A stretch of DNA of 37,091 nt from Myxococcota bacterium (GTDB lineage: Bacteria; Myxococcota_A; UBA9160; PR03), in the NCBI GenBank assembly GCA_030066475.1, contig JASJBO010000063.1, forward strand, positions 1 to 37,091, in the 5' to 3' direction. Position 1 is the stretch's first letter. Every line of letters starts with the position of its first letter. Under the pieces are notes generated by a model. The model made no database searches. It worked only from the letters and a program-made list of their open reading frames with translations, and was not told the DNA's origin. Shown here in pieces: positions 1-7,452 of the stretch. The translations under genes and the position numbers were made by a program.

Positions 1-25
1 CGCCGCTGCCGCGGCTGCGCTTGCG

Positions 26-1045
26 TCAGCCCGAGACCGCTTCGAGGCGCATGACGCCGTCGCCGCCGCGGGCGACGCCGATGCGGTAGCGGGGCTCGAA
101 GCCGAGCTCGTGCTCGGCGCGGGCGGTGTCGAGGCTGAAGCCGTAGCGGAGGTGGGGGCCGTCGACGGCGGCGTCCCAGCCGGTGCGCCCGAGGCGGCCG
201 GCGCCCGCCGCCGCGGCGCGCAGCAGCGGGCCGGGGACGGGCAGGCACGGGCGCCGCGTCCAGCTGCCGAGCGTCGAGAGCGAGAGCACCTCGCGCCCGG
301 CGACGTTGAACACGCCGGAGGCGTTGCCGTGCAGCGCCGCGCGCACCGCGTGGGCCACGTCCTTGTCGGCGAGCACCGGGCACAGCGGGTCGAAGCCGGC
401 CGGTCGGACGCGCAGGCCCGCCGACCCCTCGAGCCCCGGGTGCAGATAGACGAAGCCCCCGGACGCGACGACGGTGGGCAGGCGCAGCAGCGCGATGCGC
501 AGGCGTCTCCCGCCCAGCGCGCCGTGGAACAGCATGTCGCAGTCGATCCACGCGCGGATCTCGGGCGCGACGTCGGGGTCGAGGTCGAGGTCGCTGCGCT
601 CGGTCAGGTGGTTCGCGTTGCCCGGCGTGAGCCGGTAGACGAAGGCGCTCCCGAGCGCGACCAGCGTGCGGATGCTCTTCGTCTCCTGGGCGTGTTGCAG
701 CACGAGTCGCGCTTCGGCGGTGCGCGTGGGCAGCCGCGCCACGACCGGCGGTCCCTCCGGCCCCACGCCGTGCCGCGGCACGTGCACGACGCTGTCGACG
801 CCCGCCGCGCGCAGCCGTTGCGACCGGAACAGCTCCGCCACCGACCGCGCCCGCGCCAGGTCGAGCCGCTCGTAGCTCAACCGCGGCGGTTCGCCGTCGC
901 GGGCGACACGATAGGCGCCGAACGCGCGCGGCGTGGGTCCCTCGCCCGCGGCGACGATCCGCTCCACCGCCGGGTCGTGCCACAGCAGCTTGACGATGCG
1001 GCGCCCGATCGGGAGGTCGGCGTGCGTGACGAGGACGCCCTTCAT
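26..1045 (-). CDS. NAD-dependent epimerase-like SDR protein with degenerate nucleotide loop
   Basis: A 339-residue extended-SDR-type protein. It opens with a beta strand (MKGVLVTHADLPIGRRIVK) where NAD epimerases carry TGxxGxxG; only the last glycine is kept, so dinucleotide binding may be altered. Further in are the SDR-like segments VVHVPRHG, LGSAFVYR (where relatives have SSxxVYG) and GVFNVAGRE near the C terminus. The ATG at 1045-1043 overlaps the TGA of the upstream acyltransferase by one base (TGATG), so translation is probably coupled. It is the last gene of a ParA-acyltransferase-epimerase operon and a paralogue of the protein at 7453-8370, which keeps the glycine loop. Substrate unknown; a lipid-linked or sterol-like substrate is inferred only from the acyltransferase partner. 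The 25 bases left of the stop include GCGCTTGCG, resembling the 3' box of the dispersed repeat family, but the window edge prevents a call. Confidence 0.8.
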   Translation of the reverse strand: MKGVLVTHADLPIGRRIVKLLWHDPAVERIVAAGEGPTPRAFGAYRVARDGEPPRLSYERLDLARARSVAELFRSQRLRAAGVDSVVHVPRHGVGPEGPPVVARLPTRTAEARLVLQHAQETKSIRTLVALGSAFVYRLTPGNANHLTERSDLDLDPDVAPEIRAWIDCDMLFHGALGGRRLRIALLRLPTVVASGGFVYLHPGLEGSAGLRVRPAGFDPLCPVLADKDVAHAVRAALHGNASGVFNVAGREVLSLSTLGSWTRRPCLPVPGPLLRAAAAGAGRLGRTGWDAAVDGPHLRYGFSLDTARAEHELGFEPRYRIGVARGGDGVMRLEAVSG

Positions 1046-2190
1046 CAGCGGTGCCGGTCCATCAGCGCCTGGACCTGGCGGCGCACCTGGTTCGCGAGCC
1101 CCCGCACCAGCGAGGTGTCTCGCGCGGCCTCGGGGCCGAAGCGCTCCTCGAAGTGGAGCGGCTCTCCGTAGACGATCCGGTAACGCACCGGGTAGGGAAG
1201 CAGCCCGAGCGGACCGAGCCACGGGAACGTGGGCGTGATCGGCGCTGCGGGCAGGCCGAGCGCTCGCGCGAGCGGCTTCACGTCGAACAGGATCGGCGCC
1301 TGGTCGTCGGCGCCGAGCACCGCCATCGGGACGATCGGAGCCCGCTCGCGCAGCGCGTGCTCGACGAAGCCCACGTGGAAGTGCTGCAGCCGGTAGCGCT
1401 GCGTCACCGGCTTGCGGATGCCCTCCACGCCTTCGGGGAAGACCAGCACGAGCTCCCCGTCGCGCAGCAGGCGCGCGAAGTTCTCGTGCGTGCCGACCAC
1501 CTGTCCGACCCGCGCGAAGAACACGTTCAGATAGGGCAGGGTGCCGGCCCAGCGCTCCACGATGGCGCGCGGGAGCCGCGGCGGCTGCGTGTTGAGCAGG
1601 GTGTCGATCACCACCATGGCGCCGTCGAACGGCAGCAGTCCACCGTGGTTCGACGCCAGCACGGCGGGGCCGCTGGGCAGGTTGGCGTGCCCCTCGCTGC
1701 GCACGCGGAAGTACAGCCGGTGCAGCGCGTAGAAGAACGGGAACGAGCGCACCAGGGCGTGTCGCGACAGTCCGAAGCGGTCGAGGTCGCCGAGCCCCTC
1801 GACGAGCTCGGCGAGCTGGCGGGCCGGCTCGCTTCCCACCACGCTCGCGATCCGCCGCAGCTCGACGCCGAGCCCGGACCCCGGCTCGGGAGCCGCTGCT
1901 GCCGTCGCGCTCGACACCGCCACGCGCGCCCGCCCCGGCCGACGACCCCGCTGCGACTTCCGCCGCGCCGGCCGGGCGGTGCTGCGCGGGGCCGTCCGCT
2001 TGCCGGGAGCGCGCTTGACCGGGGCATGGGCGCTGGAGCGCTCCCCCACCCGGTCGAGGGCCGCGAGCCACTCGTCGAGCGGGTCGACCTCGGGCTCGGC
2101 CGCGTCCGCGAGCGGGTTCGCGCCCAGCAGCCGCCCCCGCAGCTCGGCCCGGGCCTCCGGCTCGCGCCCGCCGCGCCGCTCTCCGCTCAT
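1045..2190 (-). CDS. Lysophospholipid/MGAT-like acyltransferase with basic N-terminal tail
   Basis: 381 residues. The catalytic half (about 150-381) has the LPLAT signature SNHGGLLPFDG (H182 and D189, an HX6D spacing used in MGAT-like bacterial acyltransferases) and a second block VFPEGVEG. It probably transfers an acyl chain from acyl-CoA or acyl-ACP to a glycerolipid or related acceptor at the membrane; the acceptor cannot be told. Residues 1-110 are absent from the paralogue at 8380-9267. They comprise an acidic/amphipathic start and a Lys/Arg/Pro/Ala-rich tract (about 59-90) resembling a histone H1 tail. The ATG at 2190 overlaps the ParA stop in an ATGA, and the stop overlaps the epimerase start, so the three genes are coupled. 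The basic tail next to a ParA ATPase suggests nucleoid or ParA contact, which is inference. Confidence 0.85.
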   Translation of the reverse strand: MSGERRGGREPEARAELRGRLLGANPLADAAEPEVDPLDEWLAALDRVGERSSAHAPVKRAPGKRTAPRSTARPARRKSQRGRRPGRARVAVSSATAAAAPEPGSGLGVELRRIASVVGSEPARQLAELVEGLGDLDRFGLSRHALVRSFPFFYALHRLYFRVRSEGHANLPSGPAVLASNHGGLLPFDGAMVVIDTLLNTQPPRLPRAIVERWAGTLPYLNVFFARVGQVVGTHENFARLLRDGELVLVFPEGVEGIRKPVTQRYRLQHFHVGFVEHALRERAPIVPMAVLGADDQAPILFDVKPLARALGLPAAPITPTFPWLGPLGLLPYPVRYRIVYGEPLHFEERFGPEAARDTSLVRGLANQVRRQVQALMDRHR

Positions 2191-3029
2191 CGGTCGACTC
2201 CCGCGGCGGCCTGCGGGTCGCGCGCCTCGATCTCCTCGGCGAGGGCCGCGATCGCGTGGGCACCGCGGTCGCGGGGTGCGTACTCGAACACCGAGAGGCC
2301 GTGCGACTGCGCCTCGTCGATCCGCACGTGGAAGCCGAGCACGGTCTGCGCGATCTCCTTCGGGAAGCGTGTCTTCAGCGACTCCAACACCTCCTGCGCC
2401 ATGCGGGTGCGGCGATAGAAGGTGGGGACCACCATCGTGATGCGCAGCTCGGGGTGCTGGTAGCGCTCGCGCACGGTGGTGATCGTGCGGACCAGCTCGG
2501 CGCAGCCGTCGATCGCGAGGAAGGTCAGCGGGACCGGCACCACCACCTCGTCCACCGCGCGCAGGATGTTGAGCGTGAGCAGACCGAACGAGGGGGGGGA
2601 GTCGATCAGGACGAAGTCGTAGTCCCGCAGGCTCGGCGTGTCCGCCAGCCGACGCGCCAGTCGCCCGCTCGGGTCGGGCTCCTCGCTCTCGAGCGCGGGC
2701 GCCAGGCCGAGCGACTTGTTCGCGACGATCAGGTCGAGGCTCGGAATGCGGGTTCCCACGATCGGCAGGCCGCGCGCCGGGCCGTCCAGCGCGGCGGCCT
2801 CGTCGCCCTCGGGTCCATCGAGCAGGGTGTCCACCAGCAGCTCGATGGCCGAGCGCGGCGCGCGGCGCGGATCGACACCCAGCACCGTGCCGAGCTGCCC
2901 CTGAGGATCCATGTCGATCCCCAGCACGCGGCGCCCACGGCGCAGCGCGAGCCAGGCGCCCACGTTGGCGACCAACGTGGTCTTGGCGCTGCCACCCTTC
3001 TCATTGAGGAAGGCGATGCGGCGCGAAAT
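2187..3029 (-). CDS. ParA/MinD-family ATPase, apparent ATT start
   Basis: Orphan ParA-type ATPase of 280 residues. The deviant Walker A motif KGGSAKTT (residues 11-18) with its signature lysine, GIDMDPQGQ, and Walker B DFVLIDSPPSFG are all visible, so it should form an ATP-dependent dimer that can bind DNA or membrane. Start choice: an in-frame TGA lies just upstream of GTC-ATT-TCG-CGC-CGC-ATC, and no ATG, GTG or TTG precedes the P-loop. The first conventional start (TTG at 2975) falls after Walker A and would destroy it. Starting at ATT (3029-3027) gives M-SRRIAFLNEKGG, the normal length for the family, and a GGGGGTGAG Shine-Dalgarno lies a few bases before it. A GTG at 3034 is open only in another frame, so a frameshift is the alternative. 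No ParB is visible. It is coupled to the acyltransferase by a 4-base overlap. Confidence 0.82.
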   Translation of the reverse strand: MSRRIAFLNEKGGSAKTTLVANVGAWLALRRGRRVLGIDMDPQGQLGTVLGVDPRRAPRSAIELLVDTLLDGPEGDEAAALDGPARGLPIVGTRIPSLDLIVANKSLGLAPALESEEPDPSGRLARRLADTPSLRDYDFVLIDSPPSFGLLTLNILRAVDEVVVPVPLTFLAIDGCAELVRTITTVRERYQHPELRITMVVPTFYRRTRMAQEVLESLKTRFPKEIAQTVLGFHVRIDEAQSHGLSVFEYAPRDRGAHAIAALAEEIEARDPQAAAGVDR

Positions 3030-3051
3030 GACTCACCCCCAGGACGAGCTC

Positions 3052-3083
3052 GTGAACTCGTGAAGTCGTGAACTCGAGAACTC
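3052..3083. repeat. Four tandem 8-bp repeats upstream of the parA-like gene
   Basis: Four adjacent octamers read GTGAACTC, GTGAAGTC, GTGAACTC and GAGAACTC. They are flanked by inverted arms GGACGAG (3042-3048) and CTCGTCC (3081-3087). They lie 20-60 bases upstream of the ParA-type gene, where a partition operator, iteron-like site or autoregulatory site could be. The remaining stretch from 3088 to the etfA terminator shows no gene. Confidence 0.6.
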
Positions 3084-3164
3084 GTCCGAGGCACAACGTC
3101 GGGCCGCCCCGGGGCGTTGGACGATCAGCTGCGCCGCGGGAGGATCGCGGCGTCGGAGCAAGAA

Positions 3165-3192
3165 GGCGGCCGGTGGTTGCCCCCCGACCGCC
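3165..3192 (-). terminator. Rho-independent-like terminator of etfBA
   Basis: Inverted arms 3165-3173 (GGCGGCCGG) and 3184-3192 (CCGACCGCC) form a 9-bp stem with one G-U pair and a 10-base loop. On the minus strand it is followed by TTCTTG, a weak U-rich tail. It lies about 47 bases past the etfA stop, in the right orientation. Confidence 0.55.
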
Positions 3193-3238
3193 TACCTACT
3201 CCGAACTCGGAGCGCTGTCAACGCGGGAAAACCCTCGA

Positions 3239-4210
3239 TCAGCCCTTGGCTTCCTTGACCGCACCGGTCAGGGCGGGGCAGACCTCGAACAGGTCTCCGA
3301 CGACGCCGATGTCGGCGACCTCGAAGATCGGCGCGTCGGGGTCCTTGTTGATCGCGATGATGAAGTTCGAGGCCTTCATCCCGACCAGGTGCTGGATCGC
3401 ACCCGAGATGCCGCACGCCACGTAGAGCTTGGGCGCGACGACCTGGCCCGAGGAGCCGACCTGGTACTCGTGCGGCAGCCAGCCCGCGTCGACCACCGGC
3501 CGCGAGGCGCCCATGGCCCCACCGAGTACCTCGGCGAGCGGCTTGATCACCTCTTCGAACTTCTCGGGCCCGCCCAGCGAGCGGCCGCCCGAGACGATGA
3601 TGTCGGCCTTCGAGAGGTCCACGCCCTTCGCCTCGGCCACCTTGGTCTCGACGAACTTCGTGCCGCACTCCGGCATGGTCACCGACAGCGGCGTCACGCT
3701 GCCGTCGCCCGAGCCCTCGTGGGCCGCCGTGGCGCCCGGCTGCATGGTGGCGACCACCGGCAGCGAGCTCGGCAGCACGCGCGCGTCGAGCTTGCCGTTG
3801 AAGACGCGGCGCAGCAGCACGAGCTGGTCGCCCTCGAACTGGGCGTCGAAGCAGTCGCTCACGAAGCCGCAGTCGAGGCCGGCCGCGACGCGCGGAGCCA
3901 GGTCCCAGCCCGTCGGCGTGTTCGAGAACAGCACGATGTCGGCCCCGCTGGCCTCGACCGCCGCCTTCACCGCCGCATGCAGTGCGTCGGCCGTGTAGTC
4001 GCCCAGCAGGGCGTCGTCGGCCAGGAAGACCTCGCCGCCGCCCTTCTTGGCGAGCTCTTCGGCCGCCGCCTGGGCGCCCGAGCCCGCCACCAGGCTCTTG
4101 ACCTCGCGCCCGCTGGCCTCGGCCACCTTGTTGGCGAACGCGACGAGCTCGTAGCTCGCCTCGCGAACGCTGCCGCTCTGGATCTCCGCAACCAGGAGGA
4201 TGTTGCCCAT
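3239..4210 (-). CDS. etfA: Electron transfer flavoprotein alpha subunit
   Basis: 323 residues, full family length. The N-terminal part (about 1-190) is the adenine-nucleotide-hydrolase-like domain. The C-terminal FAD domain shows [48 protein letters not shown] and [20 protein letters not shown], all classic ETF-alpha flavin-binding segments. With EtfB it forms the cytoplasmic heterodimer that carries electrons from acyl-CoA and related dehydrogenases to ETF-quinone oxidoreductase. The ATG at 4210 has GAGGA eight bases upstream and starts 19 bases after the etfB stop. The acyl-CoA dehydrogenase at 32834-34492 is a possible electron donor elsewhere in the window. Confidence 0.97.
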   Translation of the reverse strand: MGNILLVAEIQSGSVREASYELVAFANKVAEASGREVKSLVAGSGAQAAAEELAKKGGGEVFLADDALLGDYTADALHAAVKAAVEASGADIVLFSNTPTGWDLAPRVAAGLDCGFVSDCFDAQFEGDQLVLLRRVFNGKLDARVLPSSLPVVATMQPGATAAHEGSGDGSVTPLSVTMPECGTKFVETKVAEAKGVDLSKADIIVSGGRSLGGPEKFEEVIKPLAEVLGGAMGASRPVVDAGWLPHEYQVGSSGQVVAPKLYVACGISGAIQHLVGMKASNFIIAINKDPDAPIFEVADIGVVGDLFEVCPALTGAVKEAKG

Positions 4211-4229
4211 GTTGGATTCCTCAGCGGGG

Positions 4230-5012
4230 CTAGAGCAGCCCCAGCTCCTTGATCTTGCCGACCAGCTTCCCGACCACCTCGTCCGTCGAGCCTTCGATCA
4301 TCTCGGCCGTGTCGCCCTTGGGCGGCACGTAGACCTTCTCGATCCGGATCTTCGCGGCACCGGCGCCGACCTGTCCTGCGAGGCCGAGATCGGCAGCCGT
4401 CTTCACGTCGATCGGCTTCTTCTTGGCGGCCATGATGCCCTTGAGCGAGGCGTAGCGGACCTGGTTGAGACCGGTCTGCATGCTCACCACGCAGGGCGCC
4501 CCGATCTGGACGACCTCGACGGCGCCACCCTCGAGCTCCCGCTCGATGGTGAGGCTGCCGTTGGCCTTCTCGAGCTTCACGGCGGTGGTCGTGTGGGCCA
4601 TGCCGAGCAGCTCGGCCAGCATCGGGCCGATCGCGGCGAAGTTGCCGTCGTCCGCCATCAGGCCCAGGAACACCATGTCCGGGCTCTCTTCCTTGCCGAT
4701 CGCCGCGAGGATCTTGGCGATGCCGAGCGAGTCGGAGCCGTCGGTCTCGGCGTCCTTCACGTGTACGGCCCGGTCGGCGCCCATGCCGAGCGCGGTGCGC
4801 AGCGACTGGGTCACACGGTCCGGACCGATCGACACGACCACCACCTCGGCCTCGCCCGCGTCCTTGATCGCGAGCGCCGCCTCGAGGGCGTGCTGGTCGT
4901 ACTGGTTGATCTCGAACTTGATGTTGTCTTCCTGGATCCAGGTGCCGTCGCCGTTGATGTCCAGGCGAGCGTCCTGATGCGGCACCTGCTTGATGCAGAC
5001 CATGATCTTCAT
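4230..5012 (-). CDS. etfB: Electron transfer flavoprotein beta subunit
   Basis: 260 residues. It begins MKIMVCIKQVPHQDARLDIN, the standard EtfB opening, followed by FEINQYDQHALEAALAIKD, VVVVSIGP, DMVFLGLMADDGNFAAIGPMLAE and the GAPCVVSMQTGLNQVRYASL region that contacts AMP. It is the first gene of the etfB-etfA pair, and a GGAGG lies ten bases before the ATG. The 156-base upstream gap (5013-5168) holds a hairpin but no obvious gene. Confidence 0.97.
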   Translation of the reverse strand: MKIMVCIKQVPHQDARLDINGDGTWIQEDNIKFEINQYDQHALEAALAIKDAGEAEVVVVSIGPDRVTQSLRTALGMGADRAVHVKDAETDGSDSLGIAKILAAIGKEESPDMVFLGLMADDGNFAAIGPMLAELLGMAHTTTAVKLEKANGSLTIERELEGGAVEVVQIGAPCVVSMQTGLNQVRYASLKGIMAAKKKPIDVKTAADLGLAGQVGAGAAKIRIEKVYVPPKGDTAEMIEGSTDEVVGKLVGKIKELGLL

Positions 5013-5082
5013 GGGAAGGGGGCCTCCGAGGCGCGTTTCGGGGAGACGAGAAGTCCGGGAGCGGATCGAAACCGGCCCCCGG

Positions 5083-5099
5083 GGCCGCCAAAAGCGGCC
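5083..5099. other. Hairpin between the PEP-CTERM gene and etfB
   Basis: Perfect 6-bp inverted repeat GGCCGC/GCGGCC with a 5-base loop. It lies 70 bases past the PEP-CTERM stop and 71 bases before the etfB start. It may end the upstream transcript, but there is no T-run on either side. Confidence 0.35.
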
Positions 5100-5168
5100 G
5101 AACCCTAACCGTTCACCGGCCCGATTTCAACCCGGCACCGGCGCGAAAAGCGACTTGGATTCGAGGGC

Positions 5169-5852
5169 TTAGGCCCTGTGGCGACGCGCCGCGCCGAGCG
5201 CTCCGACGAGCGCCGCGCCGAGCAGCACCGCAGTCGTCGGCTCCGGGACCGCGAAGCCCGCCCCGCTCAGCGTGATCGTGTAGGCGTTGTCGCGGATCGC
5301 GCCCCCAGCGGCGTTGAGGTTCACGTTGACGTTGAGGCTGTTCAGGAACGCCCAGTTGGTGACCGGCCCGGGGCCGCCCGGTCCGGTGGGGCCGTGCACC
5401 TCGGTGAACGGAAAGGTCGGGAAGATCGCCAGGTTGTCGGCCAGCGGCTCCACGTCGAACACCGAGACGCCCAGCAGGTAGGTGCCGGGCGAGAGATCCG
5501 CGTAGAGCGGGTGGCCGGCCGGGAGCACCGCGTTGAGGCCGAGCGCCAGCGAGGGGTCGTCGTCGTTGGACGCGATGCCGAGCCCGGCGCTGGTGAACAG
5601 GAAGAGCTGGAGATCGAGGCCGGAGAGCCCCGTCGCCGAGAAGACCTCGGCGTCGGTGATGCGAATCGCGTAGAGGTCGACGTCGTCGGCATCGGCGAAG
5701 CTGCCCTCGATCAGCTCGAGGGGGTCGCTTCCGATCGTGGACTGCCCCGGCGGCAGCTCGGGTGCGTCGGCCACCTCGGTCCAGGAGTTCGCGCCAGCGC
5801 TGGCGGCGAGGAGCAGGAGGGGCGAAAGGACGAGCGCGGGGCGCAGCTTCAC
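5169..5852 (-). CDS. PEP-CTERM exported protein
   Basis: 227 residues with a GTG start at 5852. An N-terminal signal peptide (MKLRPALVLSPLLLLAASAGA) precedes a mature domain with DVDLYAIRITD and GTYLLGVSVF, reminiscent of the bacterial pre-peptidase C-terminal (PPC) beta fold. The C terminus (202-227) is a canonical PEP-CTERM sorting signal: VPEP, a hydrophobic stretch (TTAVLLGAALVGALGA) and a basic tail ARRHRA. Exosortase-type systems recognise such tails in organisms making exopolysaccharide, so the protein should be anchored, processed and exported. No exosortase gene is in this window. It appears monocistronic. The function of the mature domain is unknown. Confidence 0.85.
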   Translation of the reverse strand: MKLRPALVLSPLLLLAASAGANSWTEVADAPELPPGQSTIGSDPLELIEGSFADADDVDLYAIRITDAEVFSATGLSGLDLQLFLFTSAGLGIASNDDDPSLALGLNAVLPAGHPLYADLSPGTYLLGVSVFDVEPLADNLAIFPTFPFTEVHGPTGPGGPGPVTNWAFLNSLNVNVNLNAAGGAIRDNAYTITLSGAGFAVPEPTTAVLLGAALVGALGAARRHRA

Positions 5853-5930
5853 GACAAGGGGACTCCCAGGCGATCCCCGTCCCTCGCACTAGGTGGCCAG
5901 AATCGCCCGCAGGTAGCAGCCCCCGGGGGC

Positions 5931-6623
5931 TCAATAGCCCATGAACCCGAGGAACTGCTCGAGGCTGGCGACGCGCAGATAGGGGTTGGTGCGCTTCTGC
6001 TCGCCCATGGTCGAGGCGGGCTCCGATGCGTACAGGTGGCCCGGGTACAGCACCGTGTCGTCGGGCAGGCGCTTCAGCACCCCATCCAGGCTGCGGAACA
6101 GGTCTTCCGGGCTCCCGCCCGGCAGATCCACGCGCCCGCAGCTCCCGAGGAACAGCGTGTCCCCGGAGACCAGGCTGCCGGGCCCGTCATCAGTCTCGAC
6201 CAGGAAGCACTGCGAGCCGGGCGTGTGTCCGGGCGTGTGCAGCAGGCGCACCCGCACCGAGCCGAGCGTGAGCGTGTCTCCGCCCTCGTGTCGCACCAGG
6301 TCGGACTCCGACACCCCGGTGACCTTGCGCAGGCCGTCGGCTTCGTGCGCGTTCACGTGGACCGGGACGGGCTGGCGTTCCAGCAGGCGTCCGAGCCCCT
6401 CGATCGACATGCCGAAGATCTCACCGCCGACGTGGTCCTGGTGATAGTGGGTCACGAGCGCGCCGGTGACCGTCATGCCGTCCGACTCGGCCTGGTCGAG
6501 CAGCGCGTCGACGCTCCAGGCCGGGTCGACCAGCAGCGCCTCGCGGCGCGAGAGGCTCCCGACGAGGTACGCCAGGTTGGCCATGCGGCCCACCGCGACC
6601 TGGCGGAAGTAGAGGTCGCTCAC
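5931..6623 (-). CDS. Metallo-beta-lactamase-fold hydrolase (glyoxalase II/ETHE1-like)
   Basis: 230 residues from a GTG at 6623 that overlaps the preceding stop (GTGA). The metal motif is THYHQDHVGG (H59, H61, D63, H64), with later ligands in LLHTPGHTPGS, SGDTLFLGSCGRVDLPGG and LYPGHLYA. The GRVDLPGG block resembles ETHE1-type persulfide dioxygenases and bacterial glyoxalase II relatives, so a thioester or thiol-derivative substrate is likely but not provable. It differs from the true GloB at 19680-20435. It is co-translated with the TEX30-like hydrolase relative upstream. Confidence 0.88.
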   Translation of the reverse strand: MSDLYFRQVAVGRMANLAYLVGSLSRREALLVDPAWSVDALLDQAESDGMTVTGALVTHYHQDHVGGEIFGMSIEGLGRLLERQPVPVHVNAHEADGLRKVTGVSESDLVRHEGGDTLTLGSVRVRLLHTPGHTPGSQCFLVETDDGPGSLVSGDTLFLGSCGRVDLPGGSPEDLFRSLDGVLKRLPDDTVLYPGHLYASEPASTMGEQKRTNPYLRVASLEQFLGFMGY

Positions 6624-7348
6624 GGCTGTGCCAGCCCCAGCACGCGCCGGCACCAGCGGTCGATGGCCTCCAGCACCTCCTGGAGCACGTCCTCGGGGGT
6701 GCGTCCCGAGCGCTTCGGCACGGTGAAGGTCGCGTCGGCCTCCTGCACCACCTGGAGCGTCTTCGGGGCGCCCACGCGCTGGAGCGTCGTGCGCAGCGTG
6801 TCGAGGTCGCAGTGGCGGTCGCGCGTGCCCTGCACGAACAGCATCGGGGAGACCAGCCGGAACAGGGGGTCGGCGCGCAGGCTCTTGGTGGGATCGTCGC
6901 GTCCGTGCAGCGGGTAGCCGAGCATGAAGACCCCATCGACCCGCAGGCGCGCCGCGGCCGCCTGCGCCGCGACCATGCCGCCGAGCCCGATCCCGCCGAC
7001 GAACAGGTGGGCCGGAGCCGCCGTGGGATCGCGCCCCAGCGTGGCGACTGCCGAGCGGCAGGTGCGCTCCAGGACCGGCAGCGCGTCGGGCCGCTTCTTC
7101 TTGCTCTCCGCGAACGGGAAGTTGAACCGGAGTGTCAGGTACTTGCGCTCGGTGAGCCCGCGGTGGAGCGCCTCGATCACCGGGTCGTCCATGTCGCGCG
7201 CCGATCCGTGTGCGAGCACCAGCCCGATCCGCGAGCCCGTCGGCCACCACTCCGGGACCCCGAGTACTCCGCTCACGGTGTCGAGGTCGCGCACGCTCTC
7301 CTCGAGCGGAATCCGGACCTCCTCGAATCTCGCGGACGGCTCGACCAA
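6620..7348 (-). CDS. TEX30/KANL3-like alpha/beta-hydrolase, apparent pseudoenzyme
   Basis: 242 residues starting at TTG 7348, chosen because GGAGGGG lies just upstream and the longer frame to 7429 adds only proline-rich sequence. Family landmarks are present: VLAHGSARDMDDP, LRFNFPFAESKKKRPD, MLGYPLHG and MLFVQGTRD. The elbow normally reading GGKSMGG reads GGIGLGG, so glycine 121 stands where the nucleophilic serine should be. The usual DHSF histidine block reads DATF (A206). The Asp in GTRD (D177) remains. Two of three triad residues therefore appear lost and hydrolysis is unlikely unless the active site has moved. It overlaps the MBL hydrolase by four bases. Confidence 0.8.
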   Translation of the reverse strand: MVEPSARFEEVRIPLEESVRDLDTVSGVLGVPEWWPTGSRIGLVLAHGSARDMDDPVIEALHRGLTERKYLTLRFNFPFAESKKKRPDALPVLERTCRSAVATLGRDPTAAPAHLFVGGIGLGGMVAAQAAAARLRVDGVFMLGYPLHGRDDPTKSLRADPLFRLVSPMLFVQGTRDRHCDLDTLRTTLQRVGAPKTLQVVQEADATFTVPKRSGRTPEDVLQEVLEAIDRWCRRVLGLAQP

Positions 7349-7363
7349 CTGCCCCTCCGGGGG

Positions 7364-7378
7364 CTGTTTATAACACAG
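7364..7378. promoter_or_regulatory. Imperfect palindrome in divergent promoter region
   Basis: CTGTTTATAACACAG is a near-palindrome with CTGT/ACAG arms around an AT-rich centre. It lies in the 104-base divergent gap between the TEX30-like gene and the epimerase operon, otherwise very GC-rich. On the minus strand TTATAA sits about 20 bases before the TTG start, so the site may combine a -10 box and an operator. Confidence 0.4.
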
Positions 7379-7452
7379 TCCGCGCCGGGCCGGCGCTGGT
7401 GGGGGGGCGGGGCGAGGGTTACCTTGCAATGCCGCAAACCCCCGGAGAATCG

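Noticed and set aside
1..25. Further copy of the dispersed repeat at the left edge
   Set aside because: Only GCGCTTGCG matches, and the window ends before the core could be checked.
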